Origin: Sneathiella marina
Lineage (GTDB): Bacteria; Pseudomonadota; Alphaproteobacteria; Sneathiellales; Sneathiellaceae
Direction of reading: 5' to 3'
DNA length: 64,000 bases
Assembly: GCF_023746535.1 (NCBI RefSeq)
Contig: NZ_CP098747.1
Location: 812,364 to 876,363 of the forward strand
Position 1 is the first letter of the stretch; each line of letters opens with the position of its first letter. Positions 34,815 through 45,218 of the stretch are shown piece after piece. Made by a program: the position numbers and the translations under genes. The notes beneath the pieces are model-generated. The model did no database searches. It was not told the DNA's origin and saw only the letters and a list, made by a program, of their open reading frames with translations.

Positions 34815-35552
34815 ATGAAAACCAAACAATATTCTGTACGGCTTTTTGTGACAAGCAATCTTGGACAGGATCTGGGGGTCGTCCTGGATAAACCACAATC
34901 TCATTACATAGCTACCGTCATGCGACGTGCCGCTGGTGAGAGAATAGCACTTTTCAATGGTCGTGATGGTGAATGGCTTGGTGTATTGCAGGAAGTTCAT
35001 AAAAATCACTGTTTGGTCCATGTAACCGAACAATTGCGTAGTCAGGAGGAAGAACCTGATATTCATTTATTGTTTGCGCCAGTAAAAAAAATCCAGACGA
35101 ATATGATTGTTCAAAAAGCAACCGAGCTCGGCGTTGCAGAAATTCATCCCGTCCTAACCAGGCGGACAAATTCCGAACGTCTTAAAAAGGATAAACTTGA
35201 GTTGCAGGCTCTCGAAGCCGCGGAGCAATGTGAGCGATTAAATCTTCCAATTATTCATGATGCTGTGAAGCTCGATGATGCGATAAAATTGCTGGCGCCA
35301 GACAGATTGCTCATCTTTTGCGATGAGCGACGGTCTGGAAATGCAGCGCTTGATATATTGCCGCAATTCAAGGATTACCGGAAATGGTCCATGATTACTG
35401 GCCCGGAAGGTGGATTTACAGAAGAGGAAAGTAAATTTATTTCGGCTCGAGAAAATACAGTTGCTATATCACTTGGGCGACGTATTCTACGAGCGGAAAC
35501 CGCTGTTATTGCAGGATTGTCGCTGCTACAAGCAACTTGCGGTGACTGGTAA
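34815..35552 (+). CDS. rsmE: 16S rRNA (uracil(1498)-N3)-methyltransferase
   Basis: A 245-residue SPOUT-class methyltransferase. The N-terminal PUA-like domain is about residues 1-70. The C-terminal SPOUT domain has the knot motifs M-I-T-G-P-E-G-G-F-T near 194 and L-G-R-R-I-L-R-A-E-T-A near 223. It also has K-A-T-E-L-G-V near 101. It methylates U1498 of 16S rRNA in the assembled 30S subunit. Starts 98 bp from ubiA on the opposite strand. gshA follows 146 bp downstream, as in many alphaproteobacteria. Confidence 0.93.
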   Translation: MKTKQYSVRLFVTSNLGQDLGVVLDKPQSHYIATVMRRAAGERIALFNGRDGEWLGVLQEVHKNHCLVHVTEQLRSQEEEPDIHLLFAPVKKIQTNMIVQKATELGVAEIHPVLTRRTNSERLKKDKLELQALEAAEQCERLNLPIIHDAVKLDDAIKLLAPDRLLIFCDERRSGNAALDILPQFKDYRKWSMITGPEGGFTEEESKFISARENTVAISLGRRILRAETAVIAGLSLLQATCGDW

Positions 35553-35698
35553 AACAAGTATCAGCAATCACAGAATTAGCGCATTGTTCGATAGTTTTCG
35601 AAATTTGGACTTGAAGCGACCGTCACAATTCATTAATTCAGGTTATCGAGGCCGGACGAGGGGCGCGTTGCCCGGCCATTGCATAATAAGGGGAAAAG

Positions 35699-37066
35699 AT
35701 GTCCGGTCCTGCAGCAGGTAACGCGAATGAAATCGCGAATAAGGCCCAACTTGTCGAGTTCGCTGAAAGCGGGAACAAGCCGCCGGAGAAATGGCGTATT
35801 GGCACGGAGCATGAAAAATTCGGCTTCAAACTGGAAACCCTAGAACCCCTTCCCTATAAAGGCCCCAGCGGTATTCAAGCAATGCTTGAAGGGTTGCAAC
35901 GATTTGGCTGGCAACCGGATTATGAAGGCGACAATGTAATCGCCCTGACGATGGAAGGCTGTTCCGTTAGTCTGGAACCAGGAGGACAGCTTGAGCTTTC
36001 CGGCGCCGCTGTTGAGAATTTACATCAAACCTGTAGCGAAGTGCATACACATCTTGCGCAAGTGCGCGAAGTTGGTGATGAAATCGGTGTCGGATTTTTA
36101 GGTCTTGGATTTAGTCCTAAATGGACTTTGGACGAAACACCGATCATGCCCAAAGGCCGCTATCAGATTATGCGGGATTATATGCCAAAACGAGGCCAGC
36201 ACGGACGTGATATGATGTTTCGCTCCTGCACTGTGCAGGTTAATCTGGATTACAGATCAGAAGCGGATATGATCAAGAAATTTAGAACGAGTCTGGCACT
36301 GCAACCCCTCGCAACGGCATTGTTCGCCAATTCCCCCTTCACCGAAGGGCGGCCAAACGGCCATTTGAGCCATCGCAGTTTTATTTGGACTGATACGGAC
36401 CCGGATCGCACGGGCATGTTGCCATGGGTCTTCGAAGATGGCTTTTCATTCGAGCGATATGTGGATTATGCATTGGATGTTCCCATGTATTTCGTGTATC
36501 GCGATGGAACCTATATCGACGCCAGCGGACAATCTTTTCGTGATTTTATGGATGGAAAATTACCGGCACTTCCAGGCGAACGGCCAAATTTTGTGGATTG
36601 GGATAATCATCTTACAACGCTTTTTCCGGAAGTACGCATGAAGCGGTTCCTGGAAATGCGCGGCGCGGACGGTGGTCCATGGCGCCGGCTTTGCGCATTG
36701 CCGGCGCTTTGGGTTGGTCTGTTATATAGTGACGTAGCGCTGGAAAGTGCGTGGGATTTGGTCAAGGACTGGACGATGGAAGACCGCCATCGTATGCGTG
36801 AGGATGTGATTACCCACGCCCTGAAGACAGAAACTCCCGATGGTCGGACCATGCGAGAATTAGCCACGGATGTGCTGGATATCGCGACAGTCGGTTTAAA
36901 GGCGCGAAAACGGCTCGATAGTTTTGGCGAAGATGAAACCCATTTTCTGAATGCCCTAAAAACGACAGTCGAAACCGGAATGACGCCAGCAGATGAGATG
37001 CTGCTCAAATATTATGGGGATTGGAAAGAATCAACAGATCCTGCATTCACGGAATATGCCTATTAG
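35699..37066 (+). CDS. gshA: Glutamate-cysteine ligase (plant/alphaproteobacterial type)
   Basis: A 455-residue first enzyme of glutathione synthesis. It belongs to the group shared by plants and alphaproteobacteria, distinct from E. coli GshA. Landmarks are R-I-G-T-E-H-E-K-F near 33-41, [12 protein letters not shown] near 90-101, the M-R-D-Y-M-P region and [13 protein letters not shown] near 178-190. A strong AAGGGG ribosome site precedes the ATG. The protein is cytoplasmic. Plant homologues are redox-regulated by disulfides; I do not claim this here. Confidence 0.93.
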   Translation: MSGPAAGNANEIANKAQLVEFAESGNKPPEKWRIGTEHEKFGFKLETLEPLPYKGPSGIQAMLEGLQRFGWQPDYEGDNVIALTMEGCSVSLEPGGQLELSGAAVENLHQTCSEVHTHLAQVREVGDEIGVGFLGLGFSPKWTLDETPIMPKGRYQIMRDYMPKRGQHGRDMMFRSCTVQVNLDYRSEADMIKKFRTSLALQPLATALFANSPFTEGRPNGHLSHRSFIWTDTDPDRTGMLPWVFEDGFSFERYVDYALDVPMYFVYRDGTYIDASGQSFRDFMDGKLPALPGERPNFVDWDNHLTTLFPEVRMKRFLEMRGADGGPWRRLCALPALWVGLLYSDVALESAWDLVKDWTMEDRHRMREDVITHALKTETPDGRTMRELATDVLDIATVGLKARKRLDSFGEDETHFLNALKTTVETGMTPADEMLLKYYGDWKESTDPAFTEYAY

Positions 37067-37072
37067 AAGCGC

Positions 37073-37879
37073 TTAGCGCCGGAGTTTTTCCAGAAAAACT
37101 TTCGCCGTTTCATAATTACCCGCCGCAGCAGAGGTACGCAAAGACAGCATCAACCGGATTTTCTCACTGATTTCCTCTTCTGTGTCGTTTGACACCTGCC
37201 GTCCAAGATCCGCCCGGATCAAGTCGATAAGTACATCAAGTTGGGGAAAGTCCTGATCCTCCACCGGGCCGAAGAGTAAATCTGTATATGGGCTGTCTAT
37301 ATCAGTTTCCTCATATATATATCTAGTATCTAACCCATTGATATCCAACGAACTCATATAGGATACAAGGGCATTGATCTCGACTCCTGTAGCTTGGGGG
37401 CCAGCAAATTCTGTTGCTATGACATGTCTTGTAAAGGCAGGTAAACTCGAAAAGATAACTCTTGTACCGAATTCGGATTTATTCTTTACATTTCTAAGGC
37501 TGGGAATATCAATCGGATTATCGGTATTGTCTTCAAAGCCCGCCTGCCAGAACCGATGAGTTACGTCTATTCGCCCTGGGAGATCTGATAACCCTTCAAT
37601 GTAGAAGCTTGTATTGACATGTCCGTTGGTATGGCAACTGTCACAGGACATACCTATGCGAACAGCTTTTTCACCGAGAATGCTGGGACTGCGAAAAAGT
37701 AAGCGGCCAAGCAAAATCTGGCCTGAGAACTCCTGAGAGGGATCCAGTAATTCGGCCGGTTTTACACCGGACATTTCCGTCGTGCTGCCGGGTGGTAACC
37801 AGTCTTCGGCGACAGCCCATGAAGCCACCATTGAGGCAATAAGCCCTATGGGTAGAAAAATACGCCGATCCCACCCCAT
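37073..37879 (-). CDS. Exported monoheme cytochrome c, MauG/di-heme peroxidase-like
   Basis: A 268-residue protein with a signal peptide (about 7-24) and a single heme-attachment site C79-D-S-C82-H83. The segment D-I-P-S-L-R-N-V near 140-147 and the heme-site context resemble one half of the MauG/di-heme cytochrome c peroxidase family, but the second C-x-x-C-H is missing. Peroxidase or MauG chemistry is therefore unlikely, and electron transfer or partial-site chemistry is more plausible. The C-terminal third is helical and acidic. It lies convergent to gshA (6 bp apart) and downstream of tldD on the same strand. Confidence 0.7.
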   Translation of the reverse strand: MGWDRRIFLPIGLIASMVASWAVAEDWLPPGSTTEMSGVKPAELLDPSQEFSGQILLGRLLFRSPSILGEKAVRIGMSCDSCHTNGHVNTSFYIEGLSDLPGRIDVTHRFWQAGFEDNTDNPIDIPSLRNVKNKSEFGTRVIFSSLPAFTRHVIATEFAGPQATGVEINALVSYMSSLDINGLDTRYIYEETDIDSPYTDLLFGPVEDQDFPQLDVLIDLIRADLGRQVSNDTEEEISEKIRLMLSLRTSAAAGNYETAKVFLEKLRR

Positions 37880-37896
37880 GTTTTTACTCCATTAAG

Positions 37897-39330
37897 CTAG
37901 CTCGCAGTGCCGCCAACAGTCAGTCCTTCGACAAGCATCGTTGGCTGACCTACTCCAACTGGTACGCTTTGGCCTGCCTTTCCGCATGTCCCGATGCCGC
38001 TATCGAGAGCCATATCATCGCCAATAGCCGTGACTTTCTTCAAGGCCTCACTGCCCGTTCCAATGAGAGTTGCCCCTTTCACCGGAGCGGTTAATTTTCC
38101 ATCTTCAATGAGATAGGCTTCGGTGCAGGAAAAGACAAATTTCCCGGAAACGATATCCACCTGCCCGCCGCCAAAATTCGCAGCAAACAGGCCTTTTTTA
38201 ACGGATTTAAGAATTTCCTCGGGATTTCGGTCTCCGCCCAGCATATAGGTATTGGTCATGCGTGGCATGGGCATATGTGCGAAGCTCTCCCGACGGCCGT
38301 TGCCCGTTGGTTCGACGCCCATCAGACGAGCATTTTGGCGATCTTGCATATAGCCGACTAGGATACCGTCTTCAATAAGTGTTGTTGACGATGTTGCGGT
38401 TCCTTCATCATCGATACTGAGGGAGCCGCGACGATCCGGTAGGGTGCCGTCATCGACAACAGTAACGCCCGGAGCAGCAACCCGTTCACCAATAAGGTCC
38501 GAAAAAACGGATGTTTTTTTACGGTTGAAATCGCCTTCGAGGCCATGGCCAATTGCTTCATGCAGGATTATACCCGGCCATCCGGGGCCAAGGACGACAT
38601 CCATTTCTCCTGCCGGAGCATCAACTGAATCGAGGTTGACCACCGCTTGACGCAGGGCTTCATCGACAGCCGATTTCCAGGTTTCTTCTTCCAGGTAAAA
38701 ATCATATCCAGTCCGGCCGCCCATTCCGTGGCTTCCGGTTTCCCGGCGTCCGTCCTTTTCCACAACAACGGATACATTGAGGCGTACAAGGGGGCGTATA
38801 TCACCAGATCGCTCTCCGCCGGAACGGATAATCTCAATGCCTTGCCAAGATCCGGCAAGGGACGCGGAGACCTGCACTACCCGATTATCCTTGGCGCGGG
38901 CATAAGCATCAATCTCTGCCAGCGCCTTGACTTTCGCATCAAACGGGATTTCCGTCAGGGGGTTCTCGTCACTATATAATGCCCGATTGGCGCCAGCCGG
39001 GGCTAGTGCAGATTGTCCACTTCGGCCGGTTTGCACGGCACGAACCGTGTCGACTGCGTTATTAATGGCTTGCTCGCTTAATTCGGACGCATGAGCGAAA
39101 CCTGTTGCTTCGCCAACGACAGCACGCAACCCAAAGCCTTGAGTTGTATCAAAACTCGCGCTTTTTAGTCGCCCATCGTCAAAGGAAAATCCTTCCGATT
39201 GCCGGTACTCCAAATAAAGTTCACCGTCATCTGCATTCTTCAAAGCGTCCGAGACCAGAGTTTCCACAGCTCCGCGATCCATATTTGTCGGATCAAAGAA
39301 CATCTGATTTGCAGTCGTTACGTCGGTCAT
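37897..39330 (-). CDS. tldD: Metalloprotease TldD
   Basis: A 477-residue catalytic subunit of the TldD/TldE peptidase. The zinc motif H257-E-A-I-G-H262 is complete and followed by G-L-E-G-D. Further landmarks are G-T-A-T-S-S-T-T-L-I-E-D-G, the Q-N-A-R-L-M-G-V-E-P-T-G-N-G-R-R-E-S segment and T-N-T-Y-M near 350. The partner TldE/PmbA is encoded at 29110. It is transcribed away from coxB; the 486-bp shared upstream region holds the cox promoter. tldD next to coxB is a common alphaproteobacterial order. Confidence 0.95.
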   Translation of the reverse strand: MTDVTTANQMFFDPTNMDRGAVETLVSDALKNADDGELYLEYRQSEGFSFDDGRLKSASFDTTQGFGLRAVVGEATGFAHASELSEQAINNAVDTVRAVQTGRSGQSALAPAGANRALYSDENPLTEIPFDAKVKALAEIDAYARAKDNRVVQVSASLAGSWQGIEIIRSGGERSGDIRPLVRLNVSVVVEKDGRRETGSHGMGGRTGYDFYLEEETWKSAVDEALRQAVVNLDSVDAPAGEMDVVLGPGWPGIILHEAIGHGLEGDFNRKKTSVFSDLIGERVAAPGVTVVDDGTLPDRRGSLSIDDEGTATSSTTLIEDGILVGYMQDRQNARLMGVEPTGNGRRESFAHMPMPRMTNTYMLGGDRNPEEILKSVKKGLFAANFGGGQVDIVSGKFVFSCTEAYLIEDGKLTAPVKGATLIGTGSEALKKVTAIGDDMALDSGIGTCGKAGQSVPVGVGQPTMLVEGLTVGGTAS

Positions 39331-39462
39331 TTAGGAAACTCCAGATACATTTTGCCAATTTGATTATGACTTAAATATGTGCCTTTTGTGGCCAATTGTC
39401 GAGATGCAGAACAGGGAAGTAAAAAGATTCTGGGTAAATTCTCTGGCATCGGGCATTCACGG

Positions 39463-39479
39463 TGTGACAAAGTGTCACA
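39463..39479. promoter_or_regulatory. 17-bp palindrome between tldD and coxB
   Basis: A perfect inverted repeat TGTGACA-AAG-TGTCACA, 133 bp upstream of tldD and about 340 bp upstream of coxB. It resembles a CRP-type site but has 7 instead of 6 bases between TGTGA and TCACA, so assignment is uncertain. Its core TGACA-N3-TGTCA recurs at 31388. The rest of the 39331-39816 gap has no gene. Confidence 0.35.
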
Positions 39480-39693
39480 ATGGCTTGAAAAATTTCCAGA
39501 TGACCATTCGTTTGGGTTAAATTCCCGACACAGCGGCAATTATTATTAAGCAATTGATATCGTTAAAATTTTCTAATCTGCTGTGTGATATTCGAGACGC
39601 AGTTGGTTGAAGATGGTATTTATTATGCAGTCTTAGGCTTGTTCTTTGCTGTGTCCGTGGTGTAGTTTCCCGCGCAGCTAAATGGAAACATTT

Positions 39694-39722
39694 TTGATTT
39701 GCATCAATAGACTGACTATAAA
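39694..39722 (+). promoter_or_regulatory. Predicted cox operon promoter with FNR/FixK box over the -35
   Basis: TTGATTTGCATCAA (39694-39707) is a perfect TTGAT-N4-ATCAA FNR/FixK-family dyad. Its first six bases, TTGATT, also form a good -35 element, with a 17-bp spacer to TATAAA (39717-39722). Transcription would start near 39729, about 88 bp before coxB. A dyad centred around -29 overlaps the polymerase footprint, so the simplest reading is repression of the high-oxygen oxidase when oxygen is low. The regulator's gene is not in this window. Confidence 0.6.
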
Positions 39723-39816
39723 TCAAAAAACTGTCCAAAATTTGTTCGGCTGCGCGTATAGTAGTTTGCAGATTTGGGTGGACATGCACGTAAGTGATTA
39801 AGAACGGGAATTAGAG

Positions 39817-40668
39817 ATGGGTATGGTTAGAAAACTTATCGCACTTTTCACTGCCAGCGCGGTGACAATTTTGACGATGGGAAGCGCAACGGCGGAGCAG
39901 GGGCAACCTTTTCCGTGGCAACTGGACTTACAGGAAGCATTTTCTCCGGTGGCGGCGGATCAGCAGGTGTTTCATGACATGCTCTTGTGGATCATCAGCA
40001 TCATTTCTGTCTTCGTGCTGTTACTGCTTATTTATGTAATGCTTCGGTACAATAAAAAAGCCAACCCAACTCCCTCAAAAACTTCCCATAACACGCTTAT
40101 CGAAATTCTCTGGACTGTGGTTCCGATCATGATTTTGATCGTGATCATGATCCCGTCCTTGAAATTGCTGTATTACGGTGATCGCATTGAGACACCGGAT
40201 ATGACTATCAAGGCGATCGGTTATCAGTGGTACTGGGGGTATGAGTATACCGATGAAGACGATCTGGCGTTTGAAGCGGTAATGCTGGAAGAAGATGAAT
40301 TGAAACCTGGCCAGCCCCGCCTTCTCGCAACAGATAACGCCATTGTATTGCCGGTTGACACGAATATCCGTGTCCTTGTGACAGCTGAGGATGTTCTGCA
40401 TGCCTGGGCTATGCCTGCACTGGGTGTGAAAATGGATGCGGTCCCTGGTCGTTTAAACGAGACATGGATGCGCATTGAAAAAACCGGAACCTATTACGGA
40501 CAATGTTCGGAACTGTGCGGTACACGCCACGGATTTATGCCGATCATGGTGAAAGCTGTCAGTAAAGAAGACTACGCAAAATGGCTCGTTGAAGCTAAAA
40601 AAGAATTCGCCAGTGGCGATGCGCCGGCGATTAAATTCGCCCAAATCGCATCCCCTAGCGCACAATAA
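39817..40668 (+). CDS. coxB: Cytochrome c oxidase subunit II
   Basis: A 283-residue exported subunit with a signal sequence (about 5-27), two transmembrane helices (about 54-77 and 97-119) and a periplasmic cupredoxin domain carrying the CuA centre. The copper ligands are H195, C230, C234, H238 and M241 (G-Q-C-S-E-L-C-G-T-R-H-G-F-M). The W-Y-W cluster near 138-140 is the electron entry patch for cytochrome c. First gene of coxB-coxA-ctaB-(39 aa)-ctaG-coxC-DUF983-surf1, read from the FNR-overlapped promoter. Confidence 0.97.
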   Translation: MGMVRKLIALFTASAVTILTMGSATAEQGQPFPWQLDLQEAFSPVAADQQVFHDMLLWIISIISVFVLLLLIYVMLRYNKKANPTPSKTSHNTLIEILWTVVPIMILIVIMIPSLKLLYYGDRIETPDMTIKAIGYQWYWGYEYTDEDDLAFEAVMLEEDELKPGQPRLLATDNAIVLPVDTNIRVLVTAEDVLHAWAMPALGVKMDAVPGRLNETWMRIEKTGTYYGQCSELCGTRHGFMPIMVKAVSKEDYAKWLVEAKKEFASGDAPAIKFAQIASPSAQ

Positions 40669-40676
40669 CAAGTTAA

Positions 40677-42296
<1,620 letters not shown>

Positions 42297-42312
42297 ATTT
42301 TTACAGGAGTAA

Positions 42313-42329
42313 CTTGTGTCTGACACAAG
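42313..42329. promoter_or_regulatory. Perfect palindrome covering the ctaB start codon
   Basis: CTTGTGTC-T-GACACAAG is an 8+1+8 perfect inverted repeat that includes the GTG start of ctaB and lies just after its AGGAG ribosome site. As RNA it could form a 6-bp hairpin with a 5-nt loop that would hide the start codon. It may be chance, and no regulator is known. Confidence 0.25.
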
Positions 42330-43236
42330 CGTCTTAAAAGAAACCATCTCAACCCGCGCCCAAACAGAACCGGCGCGGGTTGGCGATTATTTCGCGCTGC
42401 TGAAGCCGCGCGTGATGTCGCTTGTGGTTTTTACGGGATTGGTTGGCATGGCTGTTGCTCCGGGCACCCTGCATCCTGTCCTCGCCTTTACGGCATTGCT
42501 TTGTATTGCAGTTGGCGCCGGCGCATCCGGTGCCATTAATATGTGGTATGACGCGGATATCGACGCAATTATGGACCGCACACAAGCGCGTCCGATCCCG
42601 GCAGGGCGAGTAACTGCCAACGAAGCGCTCGCTTTTGGAACGGCGTTGTCTGTTGCTTCCGTTGTCTTGATGGGGCTGGTGATCAATTATGTGGCGGCTA
42701 TTCTTTTGGCCGTCACCATTGCCTTTTATGTTTTCGTTTACACCATGTGGCTGAAACGGCGTACACCGCAAAATATCGTAATTGGCGGTGCGGCAGGTGC
42801 ATTCCCTCCAATGATTGGCTGGGCAGCTGTTAGCGGTGATGTAAGCGTTGAATCCATGGTTCTGTTCGCAATTATCTTTATGTGGACGCCGCCGCATTTC
42901 TGGGCGCTGTCGCTCTGGCGCGATATTGACTATGCAAAAGCCGGTGTCCCCATGCTGCCTGTTGTGGCAGGCCGTGAGGCGACACGCAAACAAGTGGTTC
43001 TATACAGTATCCTGCTATTCCCAGTAGCTATCATGCCGTATTTTCTCGGATATGCCGGGATCTTCTATGGTTTCGGTGCGACAATTTTGAGCGGTCTATT
43101 TATCCTGGGAGCGATTAAAGTTTTTGCTAAGAAGGATGAGAGCAGCGCCAAGCAGCTCTTTGCCTATTCCATTTTGTACCTCTTTTTACTATTCGCCATT
43201 CTTCTAGGCGAAAGTCTGGTGAAGGCCGTTGTTTAG
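42316..43236 (+). CDS. ctaB: Protoheme IX farnesyltransferase (heme O synthase)
   Basis: A 306-residue UbiA-superfamily membrane prenyltransferase that adds farnesyl to heme B, giving heme O for conversion to heme A. The first Asp motif [15 protein letters not shown] lies near 75-89, and [13 protein letters not shown] near 200. About nine hydrophobic helices. GTG start at 42316, placed by AGGAGT 7-12 nt before it, with a palindrome over the start. It sits inside the oxidase operon that needs its product. CtaA is not in the window. Confidence 0.96.
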   Translation: MSDTSVLKETISTRAQTEPARVGDYFALLKPRVMSLVVFTGLVGMAVAPGTLHPVLAFTALLCIAVGAGASGAINMWYDADIDAIMDRTQARPIPAGRVTANEALAFGTALSVASVVLMGLVINYVAAILLAVTIAFYVFVYTMWLKRRTPQNIVIGGAAGAFPPMIGWAAVSGDVSVESMVLFAIIFMWTPPHFWALSLWRDIDYAKAGVPMLPVVAGREATRKQVVLYSILLFPVAIMPYFLGYAGIFYGFGATILSGLFILGAIKVFAKKDESSAKQLFAYSILYLFLLFAILLGESLVKAVV

Positions 43237-43237
43237 T

Positions 43238-43357
43238 ATGTCAGATGATGATCGAAAGAAAAAACTGCGCACCCGGAACTGGATTGTCGGTGGCATTCTG
43301 TTGGCGTTGGTTGTGTTATTCTACCTTATTACTGTCGTCAAAATGACAGGCGCGTGA
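43238..43357 (+). CDS. 39-residue single-helix membrane protein of the cox operon (CoxF-like)
   Basis: A very short gene with a basic, charged cytoplasmic start (D-D-D-R-K-K-K) and one transmembrane helix (about 15-34). It lies 1 bp after ctaB and 4 bp before ctaG. Alphaproteobacteria often have such a small protein at this spot, sometimes called CoxF or an oxidase assembly factor. The tight spacing on both sides and the membrane-helix design make it a convincing gene. The function is inferred from location only. Confidence 0.7.
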   Translation: MSDDDRKKKLRTRNWIVGGILLALVVLFYLITVVKMTGA

Positions 43358-43361
43358 GAAA

Positions 43362-43952
43362 ATGAAGGATACGCAGACAAAATCGAAACGGTTGGCTCTT
43401 GTTCTGGTTAGTGTTGTGGCTGGAATGGTTGGGCTCGCCTATGCGTCGGTACCATTATATGATCTTTTCTGCCGGGTAACCGGTTATGGCGGCACTACGC
43501 AGCAGGCAAGTATGGCACCGGATGTCGTTCTGGATCGCACCATAACAATAGAATTTGATGCTAATACCAGCCGTGGCATGCCGTGGGACTTCAAACCGGT
43601 TCAGCATAAAGTGACGTTGAAGGTTGGCGAAACCGGACTGGCATTTTATGAAGCCTATAACCCGACTGACAAGATCATCAAAGGAACGGCAACCTTTAAT
43701 GTGACGCCGCAAAAAGTTGGCCAGTATTTTACGAAGATTGATTGCTTCTGCTTTACCGAGCAGGTCTTGAAGCCCGGTCAACGGGTTGATATGCCGGTAA
43801 CGTTTTTTGTTGATCCGGAGATTGATCAGGATCCGAATGCCAAAGAAGTAGCCGTTATCACGCTTTCTTATACTTTTTTTGTAAATGAGGATGAGGAAGA
43901 AGAAGTGGATGTTTCCGCTAAAGCTGAGAAAAAGCCGGTTAATGTCAATTAG
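43362..43952 (+). CDS. ctaG: Cytochrome c oxidase assembly protein CtaG (Cox11)
   Basis: A 196-residue membrane-anchored copper chaperone that delivers copper to the CuB site of subunit I. It has an N-terminal helix (about 10-30), the family motif F-C-R-V-T-G-Y-G-G with C37, and the copper-binding C128-F-C130-F in K-I-D-C-F-C-F-T-E-Q. The C-terminus is acidic then basic. It is the fifth gene of the oxidase operon, 4 bp after the small membrane protein. Cox11-type CtaG must not be confused with the unrelated Bacillus CtaG. Confidence 0.96.
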   Translation: MKDTQTKSKRLALVLVSVVAGMVGLAYASVPLYDLFCRVTGYGGTTQQASMAPDVVLDRTITIEFDANTSRGMPWDFKPVQHKVTLKVGETGLAFYEAYNPTDKIIKGTATFNVTPQKVGQYFTKIDCFCFTEQVLKPGQRVDMPVTFFVDPEIDQDPNAKEVAVITLSYTFFVNEDEEEEVDVSAKAEKKPVNVN

Positions 43953-44013
43953 CCGGTTGGACGTTAAGTAACTATAAGCTGGAGGGGATCCGGCGATTTG
44001 CAGGAGTTAGAGA

Positions 44014-44829
44014 ATGGCAGATTCACACGCCAAACAACATGATTATCACTTAGTGGACCCAAGTCCGTGGCCGGCGCTGGCGTCGATTGCTGTATTTGCC
44101 ACCGCCATTGGCGCGGTAATGTGGATGCATGAAGCCTCCGGCGGCATGGCGATATTCATTATTGGATTTGTTATCCTTTGTTATACGGCTTTTACCTGGT
44201 GGAAAGACGTGGTCAAGGAAGGTGAGCATGAAGGTCATCACACACCGGTTGTGCAACTTGGCCTGCGCTATGGCATGATCATGTTCATTGCCTCGGAAGT
44301 GATGTTCTTCGTTGCCTGGTTCTGGGCCTATTTTAATGCTGGATTATTCCCCACAGAAGTCGGTGGCGGTGTTTGGCCTCCAGAAGGAATTCAAACCTTC
44401 AACCCTTGGCATATTCCGCTGCTGAATACGATTATTCTGCTGCTGTCCGGAACCACGGTTACCTGGGCGCATCATGCGTTGCAGCATGGCGACCGCAAAG
44501 GCCTGGTTCAGGGGCTTGTCCTGACGGTTATTCTAGGTGCCAGCTTCACCGCTGTTCAGATTTATGAGTATAGTCACGCTGCCTTTGGCTTTACCGATGG
44601 TATTTACCCGTCAACATTCTATATGGCCACTGGGTTCCATGGTGCGCATGTGTTTATCGGAACGGTATTCCTGTTGGTCTGCTTGTTCCGAGCCATGAAA
44701 GGTCATTTTACGCCGACGCATCATTTCGGTTTTGAAGCGGCCGCCTGGTACTGGCATTTTGTTGACGTGGTTTGGCTGTTCCTTTTCTTCGCCGTTTACT
44801 GGTGGGGTGCAGGACCAGAATGGACCTAA
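44014..44829 (+). CDS. coxC: Cytochrome c oxidase subunit III
   Basis: A 271-residue seven-helix subunit of the aa3 oxidase. Landmarks are the [12 protein letters not shown] start (10-21), [19 protein letters not shown] near 93-106 and the C-terminal [25 protein letters not shown] lies well placed upstream. It stabilises the oxidase and proton uptake in the family. The cox order coxB-coxA-ctaB-ctaG-coxC is the classical alphaproteobacterial one. Confidence 0.97.
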   Translation: MADSHAKQHDYHLVDPSPWPALASIAVFATAIGAVMWMHEASGGMAIFIIGFVILCYTAFTWWKDVVKEGEHEGHHTPVVQLGLRYGMIMFIASEVMFFVAWFWAYFNAGLFPTEVGGGVWPPEGIQTFNPWHIPLLNTIILLLSGTTVTWAHHALQHGDRKGLVQGLVLTVILGASFTAVQIYEYSHAAFGFTDGIYPSTFYMATGFHGAHVFIGTVFLLVCLFRAMKGHFTPTHHFGFEAAAWYWHFVDVVWLFLFFAVYWWGAGPEWT

Positions 44830-44841
44830 CCTAAAATACGA

Positions 44842-45216
44842 ATGCCGCATTCGTATGGAAAATCTATTTCCCCTTTGCGCGCCGGGCTTACCTGCAAATG
44901 CCCGGTCTGCGGAAAGGGGAAACTTTTTAAGGGCTTCCTAGATCTCCAGGAAGCCTGCTCTGTTTGTAACCAGAATTTTGCGGTTGTTAATAGTGGGGAC
45001 GGCCCGGCCGTGTTTATAATCCTGATTGTCGGTTTTATCGTCGCGGGACTGGCGGTCTGGACAGAATTTACTTTTAGTCCGCCTTACTGGTTGCAATTGA
45101 CAATCTGGTTGCCGACCATATTTATTCTCTGTATTGGTCTGCTAAGACCATCCAAGGCTTATCTGATTGCCTTACAATTCAAACATAAAGCCAGCTCGGA
45201 AATTAGGCGTTACTAG
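44842..45216 (+). CDS. DUF983 zinc-ribbon membrane protein
   Basis: A 124-residue protein with an N-terminal cysteine cluster C18-x-C20-x-x-C23 and C39-x-x-C42, probably a metal ribbon. Two transmembrane helices (about 57-75, 84-104) follow. It belongs to DUF983, found mainly next to subunit III and surf1 genes of alphaproteobacterial oxidase operons, so a part in oxidase assembly or metal delivery is inferred. Lies 12 bp after coxC and 2 bp before surf1. There is no direct functional evidence. Confidence 0.85.
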   Translation: MPHSYGKSISPLRAGLTCKCPVCGKGKLFKGFLDLQEACSVCNQNFAVVNSGDGPAVFIILIVGFIVAGLAVWTEFTFSPPYWLQLTIWLPTIFILCIGLLRPSKAYLIALQFKHKASSEIRRY

Positions 45217-45218
45217 TC

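Noticed and set aside
39463-39479. CRP/cAMP receptor site reading of TGTGA ... TCACA
   Set aside because: The two halves are separated by 7 bases rather than the 6 of the CRP consensus, so I report it only as an unassigned palindrome.
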